From Nonomuraea gerenzanensis (GTDB lineage: Bacteria > Actinomycetota > Actinomycetes > Streptosporangiales > Streptosporangiaceae), in the NCBI RefSeq assembly GCF_020215645.1, contig NZ_CP084058.1, forward strand, positions 2,356,001 to 2,420,000: a stretch of 64,000 bases of DNA. The letters are read 5' to 3'. The number at the start of each line of letters is the position of its first letter. The stretch's first letter is position 1. This document shows, piece after piece, positions 1-8,111 of this stretch. Position numbers and translations under genes: made by a program. The notes beneath the pieces were generated by a model that saw nothing but the letters and a program-made list of their open reading frames with translations, made no database searches and was not told where the DNA came from.

Positions 1-1278
1 GCGTCGGGCGGTGGCTTGGTGTCGGCGGCGCCAGTCTGACCAGCGCAGGACATGGGTGATCGAGCGGTGCCAGGTCAGCACGAGTACGGCGAGCAGCCGG
101 CGGATCTCGGGCAGTGTCAGCGGGATGCGGTCCTGGTCACTGGGTGGCTGGGCGGCGGCGACGGCCACCAGCAGGGCCAGCGCGAGCATGGCCAAGGTGA
201 TGTGCCGGTGCCAGGCCGTCCAGCCGCGTACCTGGTAATGGTCCAGCCCGATCTGGCCCTTGGCGGCTTGGAAGGATTCCTCGACCGCCCATCGGCTCCC
301 GGCGATCTTTACCAGGGCCATCAGGGGTTGCCGGGTGGGTGCGTAGCAGCGGTAGAACGCCAGCTCGCCGGTGGCCAGGTTGCGTCGGATCAGCAGCCAC
401 CGATATCCGTGGGCGTCGCTTTCGTCGATCCGTGCCCAGGCCCAGGCGTACCAGCGGGGGCCCTTGACGCCTTGACCGGCGCGGTAGCGGTGCCAGTGCT
501 GATCGGACACTCGCGTGGCGACCTCGGCCGCGCTCACCTGGGCGCCCTCGAGTTCGACCCGCCGGTTGCCCGCGATCGCCAGCACGTACCCCAGCCGGCG
601 CTCCTCCAGGGCGGCGCGCAGGCGCGGGTCTTGGCCGTAGACCTCATCGCCGGTTACCCAGTGGGCGGGCACGCCGGCCTCGAGGGCGGCCAGCACCATG
701 GCCGTGGCCAGGGCGGGCTTGGTGGCGAAGGCGATCTCGTCCGGGACACCTGCCGCGAGGCAGCGGCCGGGGTCGGCCAGCCAGGTGTGCTCGGGCAGGT
801 AGAGCCGCCGGTCCAGCAGCGCGCGTCCCGCCGGGGTGGCGTAGGCGAGGAACACGCCGATCTGGCAGTTTTCGATCCGGCCCGCGGTGCCGCTGTATTG
901 CCGCTGCACCCCAGCCGAACCGACACCCTTCTTGACGAACCCGGTCTCGTCCACGATCAGCACGCCGTCGGGTCCGAGCCGGTCGACGGTGAAATCGCGG
1001 ACGTCGTCGCGCACCGCGTCGGCGTCCCAGCGGGCGGTGCGCAGCAGCCGCTGCAGCGCCTGCGGCCCGGCCAGCCCGGCGTGTTCGGCCAGGTTCCAGC
1101 AGTTCTTGCGGTCGATGTCGGCCAGTAGCCCACGCACATAGGCGGTTGCCGCACGCCGCGGTTCGACGCGGCCGAACCGGCCGGCGATCCGAGCCATCAG
1201 CTCGTTGAAGATGACCATCCAGCTGTCAGGGTCTACGCTGTGGCTCGCGGCCACCGCACGATCTTTGGTTGTTCTCAC
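1..1278 (-). CDS. IS701-family transposase (C-terminal end beyond window)
   Basis: DDE transposase read on the minus strand in one uninterrupted frame that leaves the window at its left edge. About 426 codons are visible, close to the usual full length of IS701-type enzymes, so only a short C-terminus is missing. The first catalytic Asp is in VDETGFVKKG (about residue 110), the second in WVTGDEVYGQD (about 210) and the Glu in VEESFQAAKGQIGLD (about 330), followed by the usual hydrophobic helix AMLALALLVAVAA. The start is taken as GTG at 1278, preceded closely by GGAG; a GTG at 1254 is an alternative. No frameshift is visible, so the element may be active. Its far end and inverted repeats are outside the window. 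Confidence 0.85.
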   Translation of the reverse strand, partial: MRTTKDRAVAASHSVDPDSWMVIFNELMARIAGRFGRVEPRRAATAYVRGLLADIDRKNCWNLAEHAGLAGPQALQRLLRTARWDADAVRDDVRDFTVDRLGPDGVLIVDETGFVKKGVGSAGVQRQYSGTAGRIENCQIGVFLAYATPAGRALLDRRLYLPEHTWLADPGRCLAAGVPDEIAFATKPALATAMVLAALEAGVPAHWVTGDEVYGQDPRLRAALEERRLGYVLAIAGNRRVELEGAQVSAAEVATRVSDQHWHRYRAGQGVKGPRWYAWAWARIDESDAHGYRWLLIRRNLATGELAFYRCYAPTRQPLMALVKIAGSRWAVEESFQAAKGQIGLDHYQVRGWTAWHRHITLAMLALALLVAVAAAQPPSDQDRIPLTLPEIRRLLAVLVLTWHRSITHVLRWSDWRRRHQATARR

Positions 1279-1388
1279 AAACTCCGAATGATCACGCGGT
1301 GGCCGTCGCCATGTGACCCCAAGTCCTCAAGATCGCCAAGTGTCACTGGAGTACTAAGCCGACCATAGCCAGCCGGCCCCTACCCCAC

Positions 1389-1865
1389 TCAAACCGGCCA
1401 CTTCTCCCGAGGTGAGACATAACTCCCTCGATGCGGAACGCTGTACACCCACCCCTCCTCCCGCAGCAACGAGATGGCCCGCCGCACGGTCTCTCGCGCA
1501 GCCCCGTACTGCCGCACCAACTCCACCTCACTCGGAATCTGCTCCCGCGACACGAATTCGCGCCGTTTTATCCGCTCCCGGATTTCCCCGGCGATGTGCC
1601 GATAGAACGGCGCCTGCCGCCCAACCGGCCCGGACTGCCCAGGCCCGTTGACGAACGTGCCCTCACCTTGCCGCGTATGGACCAGCCCCTGGTTTCGCAG
1701 CACGCGGATCGCGCGGCGCGCGGTCGTACGCGCAACCTTGAACTCCCGCTGGATCTCAGCCTCACTGATCAAGGGATCTCCTGGCGAGAGTTCTGCGCGG
1801 ATGCGCGACCTGAGGACCTCGCTGATCTGAAGATATAGATAGGTGTCACCCTCGCGATTCAGCAC
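1389..1865 (-). CDS. Double-GntR-domain regulator, copy 1
   Basis: A 158-residue protein made of two GntR-type winged helix-turn-helix domains and nothing else. The first covers about residues 8-72 (LYLQISEVLRSRI, ARTTARRAIRVLRNQGLV, QGEGTFV) and the second about 88-152 (FYRHIAGEIRERI, ARETVRRAISLLREEGWV, RGSYV). No FCD, UTRA or aminotransferase effector domain follows, which is unusual because GntR proteins normally have one DNA-binding domain and one ligand domain. The start is GTG (reads VLNREG), matching the equivalent position in the paralogue just upstream at 1906-2430. Function: a DNA-binding regulator; its target and signal cannot be read from the sequence. Confidence 0.82.
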   Translation of the reverse strand: MLNREGDTYLYLQISEVLRSRIRAELSPGDPLISEAEIQREFKVARTTARRAIRVLRNQGLVHTRQGEGTFVNGPGQSGPVGRQAPFYRHIAGEIRERIKRREFVSREQIPSEVELVRQYGAARETVRRAISLLREEGWVYSVPHRGSYVSPREKWPV

Positions 1866-1905
1866 GCTCCAAGGATATCCAATGGCGCGGTCACCGGAAG
1901 GGAAA

Positions 1906-2430
1906 TTAAGAGCCCGGAATTATGGGCCATTTCTCTCGGTCGGTCACGTATGTGCCCCGATACGGCACCGTAAACACCCACCCCAGCTCCCTGAGATGCG
2001 CAACGGCCTGCCGTGCGGTCACCTTTGCGACGCCATATTGCCGCATCATCGCTTTCTCGCCAGGAATGGGCCTGTTGGGCGGGATCTCGCCCTGCTGGAT
2101 GCGTTCGATGATCTCTGTGGCGATCTTCTGATAGATAGGCAGCTTCCTGGGCGACCGAGGCGTCCCGGGCGGCCCCACGAACGTGCCCTCACCCTGAACC
2201 GTGTACGCCAGCCCCTGCTCCCGCAACTCCCGAGCCACCCGGCGAGCAGTCGTCCGGGCGATCTCGTAGGTCTTCTCTAGAGCCGCCTCACTGGGTACGG
2301 GATCGCCGGCCTGCAGCTCACCGCGTCCGATCTGATCGCGAACCAACTCGGCAACCTGCTTGTAGAGCGGCACGGGGCCTTCGCGATCCAGCACAATCGG
2401 ATTGTAGACCTCAAGAGACGCTCGCCACAT
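1906..2430 (-). CDS. Double-GntR-domain regulator, copy 2
   Basis: A 174-residue paralogue of the downstream gene with the same architecture: GntR winged helix at about residues 20-85 (LYKQVAELVRDQI, ARTTARRVARELREQGLA, QGEGTFV) and a second at about 100-165 (IYQKIATEIIERI, AKVTARQAVAHLRELGWV, YRGTYV). Both proteins end with a similar REKWP motif. The ATG at 2430 has a GGAG only two bases upstream; the GTG at 2394 (VLDREG) aligns exactly with the start of copy 1 and may be the real start. The two genes lie head to tail 40 bp apart and probably form one transcript. No ligand-binding domain is present. Confidence 0.82.
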   Translation of the reverse strand: MWRASLEVYNPIVLDREGPVPLYKQVAELVRDQIGRGELQAGDPVPSEAALEKTYEIARTTARRVARELREQGLAYTVQGEGTFVGPPGTPRSPRKLPIYQKIATEIIERIQQGEIPPNRPIPGEKAMMRQYGVAKVTARQAVAHLRELGWVFTVPYRGTYVTDREKWPIIPGS

Positions 2431-2639
2431 GTCTCCAGACCCACCCCCTTCACTCGCTCCTGACGGCCCAGAGCAGGCAGCAGGCGATCGGCAAGGCCGG
2501 CGTGACCGAGATAGCGATATCTGAGCAACGGCCAGGGCAGACGCGACCGAGATGGGCTATCCGGGCGACGGCATGGGCCGGCACGGCACAGCAGCATGGG
2601 GGACGGCCCGGCACGCACGAGGCAAGCTGTCACGGGCCG

Positions 2640-2995
2640 GCATCGGGAGGACGGCCTGAGCCGGCACCCTGACGGTCCGGGCGATTCCTGCCGGTTCCGC
2701 CCGCAGATCGATCGCAGGCGTCCAGACCTGCCGCTCGATTACTACGGGGTGTGGCGGGAGCGGGAACGAAGGCTACTGCGCCGTAAGCGCAGCCCGGCCC
2801 AGCTCTCGGTGCGGTCACCGGCGCGCACCCGCCGGCTACCGCACTGGCAGAAGACGCCCAGTTCGGCGGCGACCTTCGCGACCGGGCGGCCTCCGCACAT
2901 GACGCGACGAATCAGCAGGGTCGCGACGAAAGCATCGGCCGTTAGCGTGACCGATCAAGACGTCCGTGCGCTGGCGAAGTCGGCAACCCCCATCA
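2640..2995 (-). pseudogene. Decayed IS481-like transposase N-terminus
   Basis: Minus-strand translation gives pieces of the typical IS481 N-terminal helix-turn-helix. HAN appears near 2949, and after a frame change LIRRVMCGGRPVAKVAAELG reads through about 2870-2920; the following sequence is compatible with the usual basic linker and then has stops. There is no intact DDE domain downstream. I interpret it as an old insertion-sequence remnant broken by frameshifts and stops. The match is by eye and partial; the limits are approximate. Confidence 0.45.
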
Positions 2996-3664
2996 CACCT
3001 GGAAACCTTCTCCTGATCACCAAAGACCGGATGCCGCAAGATCTGGAGCAACTACATCCAGCACCGCATGCCCGCCTCGGAACCCGCAGCTCCACACGGC
3101 CCTGGGCTCAACCGCCCCTATGTCCCCAGCCAAGATCCGACCCGTGTCACCCCGATCTCCATCGGGCCATCCATCCCACGTCCTGCTTCACCCAGCGCTT
3201 CATGCGCCCCGGCACCAGCCCGCTCCGGGGCGGAGGCCGAACCCGCGTCCTGACTCGCTCAGCGCTCCATCCGCCTCGACCCCAGCCCGCTGCGTCCACC
3301 TCAAACCCCAGCCCACCCGGCGCTGAGCTCGACCTGCACCCCACATCACCCTGCACGCAAACGCACCTGAACCGCCAGCCCTGCCGCCGCAGCCGTCGTC
3401 ACCCCGTAATCCCCGCCGGGACCACGTCTTACCCCGCACCCGGGAACCCAGCTCCGGTAGTTCAGCACGCCGTAAGACCTCAGCCACCAACGCAGGAAAG
3501 TCGGAGTTCCCAATCTTGAATTCCCGTACCTACCCAGCCCCTCAAGCGCCAGAATCAATCCTGCGGCCATCGCTTGCTATCCTTCGATCTAGACCAGGCC
3601 CTCGAAGGAGAAGCGCGATGGCCGTCACCATTTGACCATCGTCCGCGAAATGCCGCGATTTACT
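2996..3664. other. Gene-free C-rich stretch
   Basis: I see no credible gene here. Plus-strand frames are open but encode proline, serine and arginine runs without any recognisable domain, as expected when one strand is strongly C-rich. It lies between the IS481 remnant and a perfect hairpin, so it is probably decayed mobile-element DNA. Confidence 0.5.
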
Positions 3665-3698
3665 CGTGCGCCTGCGGTGCCGCTTCCGCAGGCGCACG
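3665..3698. repeat. Perfect 13-bp inverted repeat, 8-base loop
   Basis: The arms CGTGCGCCTGCGG (3665-3677) and CCGCAGGCGCACG (3686-3698) are exact complements with an 8-base spacer. It is far from any confident gene, so it could be a terminator without a U-tract or a remnant of a mobile-element end. Confidence 0.7.
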
Positions 3699-4053
3699 CT
3701 CCCCTCACATCATCACAGGCGGTCTCGCCCAAACCCCTGCGATGCGAACACCGCACACTCCTCTTCGAAGCAACGATTCAAAGCGGAGGTAATGGCGGTG
3801 GCCGCAGACCAAGTTTGATGCCTACGCAGGCCCCCGCGCAGCAGATCCAACAAAAACCTGCCGCCTCTTGCGTCGGCAGGTACAAACCGAGCGAATTGCA
3901 CGATACCCAGCGGGCGAACAGCCATCAAGCCCGCGCAGAGTAGACGCATCCATGTCGACGATCAGACAATCATGGACAGTTTCCGCAAGATATGCAGCCG
4001 CAATCATCGGCCATCAGTGACGTCAACGCTAGCCACATGACGTGAAGGAAGGC
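3699..4053. other. No recognisable gene
   Basis: Short open frames occur on both strands (for example a 78-codon minus frame ending at 3713) but none shows a domain or a convincing ribosome binding site. I cannot assign a role. Confidence 0.4.
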
Positions 4054-4173
4054 TCAGGCGAAGAAATGGTGACGGCCATCGCGGTCCTCCACATAGGGAT
4101 TCTGAAGGACACCGAGCGCGATGGCCGCAAACAACAGTCTGCCGCGTGCGTACCGCTCAGTGAAGAGCTTCAT
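4054..4173 (-). CDS. Candidate 39-residue small protein
   Basis: A possible small gene starting at ATG 4173 with GGAG nine bases upstream. The predicted peptide begins MKLFTERYARGRLLF, has a short hydrophobic segment (LLFAAIALGVLQ) and ends RDGRHHFFA. Its composition is less arginine/proline-skewed than the spurious frames around it. A perfect 15-bp hairpin (4225-4261) lies just upstream in the would-be leader. I do not recognise the family, and it could be a chance frame. Confidence 0.3.
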   Translation of the reverse strand: MKLFTERYARGRLLFAAIALGVLQNPYVEDRDGRHHFFA

Positions 4174-4224
4174 GACCGGTGGCTCCGACTTCTGTCGAGA
4201 CACCCCGGTGAAGGAACAAACGCG

Positions 4225-4261
4225 TGTCGCCGGACGGGGGTTGCGTCCCCGTCCGGCGACA
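4225..4261. repeat. Perfect 15-bp hairpin
   Basis: The arms TGTCGCCGGACGGGG (4225-4239) and CCCCGTCCGGCGACA (4247-4261) pair perfectly around a 7-base loop. No U-run follows on either strand. It could be an attenuator or leader structure for the small frame at 4054-4173, a terminator, or a mobile-element end. Confidence 0.75.
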
Positions 4262-4365
4262 AGGCGCATCGGACCCCTGCTCGTGCCATGCCACCGCTCA
4301 TGCGAACCGGACACCGCTGGCGACAACACGAACAGGGCACGCGTGACCGACGCGCCTGCGTTCAC

Positions 4366-4475
4366 GCCGGCTCCGGGCAACGCGCCTGCCCATGACCTCC
4401 GAAGAGGCATGGGCTGCACCCGGAGCCTGCGCGAGACCATGGACGTGGCCCCCTGCGTCCACGGGGCATGGGGAC
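4366..4475. repeat. Cluster of nested inverted repeats
   Basis: GGCTCCGGG (4369-4377) pairs with CCCGGAGCC (4419-4427). Inside it GCCCATG pairs with CATGGGC, and the innermost CCTC-CGAA-GAGG closes a tetraloop, giving one long stacked stem. Immediately downstream TGGACG (4440-4445) pairs with CGTCCA (4456-4461), and GTGGCCCC can pair with GGGGACCAC. Together with the hairpin at 4225 this resembles a folded RNA, but no known family is recognised. The rest of 4262-4629 holds no gene that I can support. Confidence 0.45.
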
Positions 4476-4629
4476 CACGTCATGACGAGTAGTAGCCGGC
4501 TGACGTCCGTAACGGCCTACCCGCGTCATTAGGTTCTCATGGTCGTCCCTTGGAAAACTGCTGTTCGGCGCTATAAGCGGATGATGCCTTTTGTGGTTCG
4601 CTGCGTTCATAATCCGCCCTGGAATGGAT

Positions 4630-5286
4630 TTACAGGGGAATCCTCCTCCAGGAATCGTCCGCGATGATGAGGTGATCGAGCAGTCGCAGCTCGACCGTCT
4701 GTGCGGCCTCGAGGAGCCTGGCCGTGGCTTCCAGGTCCTCGGGGCTGGGATCGAGCGATCCGCCGGGATGGTTGTGGGCCAGCCCGAACAGCGCCCCGCC
4801 GGCGGTGAGCACCTCCGTGATGACCTCACGGATGGGCATCACGGTGTGATCGCTCCCGCCCTCGGTCAGCACCGCCCGTTTCACGATCCGTCCGCCGGTG
4901 TCGCACACGACGATGACCAGCCGCTCGCGCTTCCGGTCGCGCAGCAGCGGAGCACAGGCATGGGCCAGGTCGGACGTGCTCGTGATGCGCTCACGCTCAG
5001 GCCACGCCTCGGCCCGGCGTACGAGATGGAAGGCCGCAGCCACGCGCGCGGCCTTGGCGGGACCGATGCCACGCATGGTGAGTAACCGGTGCGGGTCGGA
5101 ACGGCTGAGGCCATCGAGATCTCCACAACTCTCGATCACCTGCGTGGCCAGATCGAGGGCGCTCGCTCCACGAAATCCCGAGCCGAGCAGCACGGCCAGC
5201 AGTTCCCGATCCGCCAGCGCGGCGGCACCGTTGGACATGAGCCGTTCGCGCGGCCGGTCACGTTCGGACAGGTCTTTGACTCGCAT
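4630..5286 (-). CDS. radC: RadC / JAB-domain protein
   Basis: A 218-residue RadC-family protein. Start ATG 5286 is supported by GGAGG six bases upstream and by the typical opening MRVKDLSERDRPRERL; the reading frame is open much further upstream, but that extension is low-complexity. Residues about 1-90 carry the helix-hairpin-helix part (MRGIGPAKAARVAAAF) and about 95-218 the MPN/JAB metalloprotease-like domain with the JAMM residues in AHNHPGGSLDPSPED. The C-terminus LLDHLIIADDSWRRIPL is a little shorter and less typical than the usual family ending. The exact cellular role of RadC is unsettled; the old DNA-repair assignment is not well supported. Confidence 0.88.
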   Translation of the reverse strand: MRVKDLSERDRPRERLMSNGAAALADRELLAVLLGSGFRGASALDLATQVIESCGDLDGLSRSDPHRLLTMRGIGPAKAARVAAAFHLVRRAEAWPERERITSTSDLAHACAPLLRDRKRERLVIVVCDTGGRIVKRAVLTEGGSDHTVMPIREVITEVLTAGGALFGLAHNHPGGSLDPSPEDLEATARLLEAAQTVELRLLDHLIIADDSWRRIPL

Positions 5287-5575
5287 CGGCAACCTCCGCA
5301 ACCGTTGTATCAACGGGCACCGACAATCTCTGACCTGCAGCTTTTCGGTGGGATCGTGCGCGGAAACGGTGATAAAGCCGTCGAAGGTGTTATTTGCGTT
5401 TTTTTGCGCGGCCTTGCGGCATGGATCGGGAAGAGGAGCTTTGCGGAACGGCAGAGGCTCGATTCGCGTAGCGGTGCAGGCCCGGTCGTATGGGACAGAC
5501 GCCGAGAGGGGGCATGCGGGATCCGGCGTCACGAATTCCGAAGGCCAGGGGAATATGCGGTTCCCTCGGCTAGTT
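5287..5575. other. radC upstream region
   Basis: Non-coding apart from the radC ribosome binding site just above 5286. It contains a short AT-rich patch around 5370-5410 that could hold the radC promoter, but I cannot define boxes. Confidence 0.4.
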
Positions 5576-5739
5576 CGCCAGCCGCCAGCCGCCAGCCGCC
5601 AGCCGCCAGCCGCCAGCCGCCAGCCGCCAGCCGCCAGCCGCCAGCCGCCAGCCGCCAGCCGCCAGCCGCCAGCCGCCAGCCGCCAGCCGCCAGCCGCCAG
5701 CCGCCAGCCGCCAGCCGCCAGCCGCCAGCCGCCAGCCGC
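5576..5739. repeat. Heptanucleotide tandem array (GCCGCCA), about 23 copies
   Basis: An uninterrupted run of the 7-base unit GCCGCCA. Because seven is not a multiple of three, every frame of a strand encodes the same seven-residue repeat (AAGGWRL on the minus strand), so no stop ever appears and long false ORFs are created. It lies about 290 bp upstream of radC in the non-coding interval. Confidence 0.95.
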
Positions 5740-5771
5740 ACGGGGCCCGCCGCACGGGGCCCGCCGTGCAA
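5735..5771. repeat. 14-bp direct repeat beside the heptamer array
   Basis: GCCGCACGGGGCCC occurs twice in tandem (5735-5748, 5749-5762) followed by a diverged third copy. It directly abuts and partly derives from the 7-bp array. Confidence 0.8.
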
Positions 5772-6174
5772 GGGCCCGGTGTGTGGGGCCTGGTGTTATG
5801 GGGCACCGGCATGCGTGGCGATCTGTGTTTCCCCCACGCTCCAGCGCACATGGTGATCTAGACCATCGTCGATTGCCGGCGTGTGCGGTGATCTGCCCAT
5901 GGCCAATGCGCGGCGGCCTGAGCCATCGGGTCGTCAGGATGCATCGTCCAAGACAACCGGAGCGTTTCCACAACACGCCGCTCAGCCTGATCAGGGCTGC
6001 CTCGTAGGTGCACCAGCAGGCGCGGTCACGGGGGTGCGCGTCGTTGCCTTCGGCGAGGCCGGCCGCGAACCCGCATCAAACATCAGCCGCATCCCCGCAC
6101 TCCCCACGGCAACACAAGCTCGTCGGGCGGCCGGGAAGCTCCGGGCAAGAACCGCTCACCCGGAGCCTCCCGCC
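5772..6174. other. No recognisable gene
   Basis: The interval between the repeat array and the end of the GntR/UTRA gene. Frames are open on both strands but lack domain signatures or good ribosome binding sites. Confidence 0.4.
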
Positions 6175-6891
6175 CTAAACAGGCATGCTGTATGTGATAC
6201 GGAACCGATCGCCCGGAATCACGATGTCGCTGGTCTCCACCGGACGATCCCCCGCCCAATGGGTACGTTCCACATGGAGAACATGCACACCTGCCGCTAG
6301 ATCCAGCGCATCGCTCTCCACCGGCTGGGGGATGCGAGTGTGAACACTCTCCACGATCTCCGTGATCTTTATGCCGTGCGCGTACATCCGCGCGATCACG
6401 CCTCGCCGTTCGTCCTCTGTGTGAGGAATGAACTCCCGCAGCTCATACGACGTGGCGAGTTGCAGCGGCCTGCCGTCCCCGCGGAAGACGTAATGCGTCT
6501 TGGTCAGCGTCGCCGACTCGGGCAGCCGCAGGCGTCTGCCGATGTCGGGGCCTGCTTCCGTGAGCTCGCTGTGCCAGTCCCATGTAACTCGCCTGCCTTG
6601 GGATTGCAGGTCGGCGGCGAACGGGGCGGGGTGATCGAGGAAACGCCATCGGTACAGCGGTGTTAGATCGGGGCGTTCTCTGACGTAATGGCCCGAGCCC
6701 ACGCGGCCGATGATGAGGCCCTCGCCCGCGAGCACGCGCAGCGCGTGCCGGGCGGCGGTCTCACCGACCTGATACTTGCGGGTCAGTTGCGCGCGCGAGG
6801 GGATCGGCGCGCCGGGGGGAAGGGTGCCGTCGGTGATCTGTCGCCGGATGTCTTCGACGACACGCAGGTAGACCGGATCTGAGGTGGCCAC
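6175..6891 (-). CDS. GntR/HutC-type regulator with UTRA domain
   Basis: A transcription factor of about 238 residues. Residues about 5-70 form the GntR winged helix (VYLRVVEDIRRQI, GETAARHALRVLAGEGLI, VGSGHYV), and about 90-235 a UTRA effector domain (AGPDIGRRLRLPESA, HYVFRGDGRPLQLATSYE, the ending GDRFRITY). The start is chosen as GTG 6891, which has AGGGA seven bases upstream; ATG 6930 adds 13 residues but has no ribosome binding site. UTRA domains bind small effectors such as sugar phosphates, amino acids or alkyl ligands; which one is not apparent. No target operon lies beside it. Confidence 0.85.
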   Translation of the reverse strand: MATSDPVYLRVVEDIRRQITDGTLPPGAPIPSRAQLTRKYQVGETAARHALRVLAGEGLIIGRVGSGHYVRERPDLTPLYRWRFLDHPAPFAADLQSQGRRVTWDWHSELTEAGPDIGRRLRLPESATLTKTHYVFRGDGRPLQLATSYELREFIPHTEDERRGVIARMYAHGIKITEIVESVHTRIPQPVESDALDLAAGVHVLHVERTHWAGDRPVETSDIVIPGDRFRITYSMPV

Positions 6892-7424
6892 TAGTCCATC
6901 CCTGGGGGTTCGTGTGAGGCGTTGCCCCATGTTGCCGTATTCGGCAGGTAACCGACCGTCATCGATGACCGCTGGAGCCCCAACTTTGCGGTGGCGGAAA
7001 ATTATCAGGGAAACCTTGTAACGCCGATGTAAGGGGTGGCGATTCTCCGGTAGAGGTCGTCGATGTGTGTACCCCCGAGCACATATCGGCGACCTCTTCC
7101 ATGTCCGCCCAAGCCGCGGTCGGCCCATGCGACCATGAAGGCCCAGGCCAGAGGTCGGTTCGGCGGGGAACGTGAAGCCGGTTCTGGTCAGACCCGCTTG
7201 CCTTGTCTGCCGACTCGCCCTTGTCCCGACGGCGGTCCATGCCTGCTGCCTTCGGCGGGACGAACACCCCTAAGCTACGGCAACCTGCGGATCGCGCGCC
7301 CGTAGATGCCTCTCGGCGGCTCTCAAGATCAATACCTGCTTCGGGAGCCGGTGTCGCAGTCTCTCGTGCGGTGATGTCTTCCCGTGTTGCGATGCCTTCT
7401 CATGTGGTGATGCCTTGCCGTGGG
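6892..7424. other. Gene-free interval
   Basis: No supported gene. The plus frame that later contains the GNAT gene is open here but shows no domain and is low-complexity. Confidence 0.45.
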
Positions 7425-7586
7425 GGTGGCGGCCTCCCCATGCGGCGGAGCATTTCGCGTGGCGGCACCTTCTCGCGGGGTGCCGCCTTCTTGCGGGGCG
7501 ACACCACCTTCCTATGGGGCGGCGCCTTCCCGCGGGGCGGCACCTCTTCGCGCGACGGCGTCTTCCGGTGGGGCGGCTCCCTCCAC
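7425..7586. repeat. Diverged outlying copies of the 19-bp repeat
   Basis: Degenerate versions of the GGGGCGGCxCCTTC theme spaced 18-22 bp apart lead into the regular array at 7587, as if older copies on this side had drifted. Confidence 0.55.
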
Positions 7587-7829
7587 GCGGCGGTGCCTTC
7601 CCCGTGTGGCGGTGCCCCTTCCGTGCGGCGGTGCCCCTCCGTGCGGCGGTGCCTTCCCCGTGCGGCGGTGCCTTCCCCGTGCGGCGGTGCCTTCCCCGTG
7701 CGGCGGTGCCCCCTCCGTGCGGCGGTGCCCCCTCCGTGCGGCGGTGCCCCCTCCGTGCGGCGGTGCCCCCTCCGTGCGGCGGTGCCCCCTCCGTGCGGCG
7801 GTGCCCCCTCCGTGCGGCGGCGCTCTCCG
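7587..7829. repeat. 19-bp tandem array, about 13 copies
   Basis: Near-perfect copies of GCGGCGGTGCCTTCCCCGT and its variant GCGGCGGTGCCCCCTCCGT. One copy is 18 bp. The two variants are clustered (CTTCCCC to the left, CCCCTCC to the right), which suggests recent local expansion of each. It is non-coding: frames through it give low-complexity peptides only. Confidence 0.93.
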
Positions 7830-8111
7830 GGTGACGGCACCTTGATCGATGTGAGCCCCGAGCCGACAAGCCCTGGGGCCATGGACAGTCCGGACATTGC
7901 CAAACCTCGGCGGGCGGGACCAAGTCCAGGACCGCCAGACCTGAAGTGGTCACCTCGTATCGCAGCCGAGTGGCCGTACCCCGGGCCACCGTCTCTCCCT
8001 AAGTTGGCGGATCAAACCCGTTCCCTTGCCCATCAGACCAAGATCCAGAAAGCCCGCATACGTCCGGGCTCGTCCTGTGCCGAGCCGGGCTGCACCACCG
8101 ATGAGGACAAC

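Noticed and set aside
52..1128. A 358-codon plus-strand frame over the transposase
   Set aside because: The opposite strand carries a complete set of IS701 DDE motifs in frame; this is its shadow.
2596..3519. A 307-codon proline/arginine/serine-rich plus-strand frame
   Set aside because: No domain and no ribosome binding site, and it covers an IS481 remnant on the other strand.
4630..5976. RadC as a 448-residue protein with a glycine/tryptophan repeat N-terminus
   Set aside because: The canonical start at 5286 has a strong ribosome binding site; the extension arises from the heptamer array that cannot contain stops.
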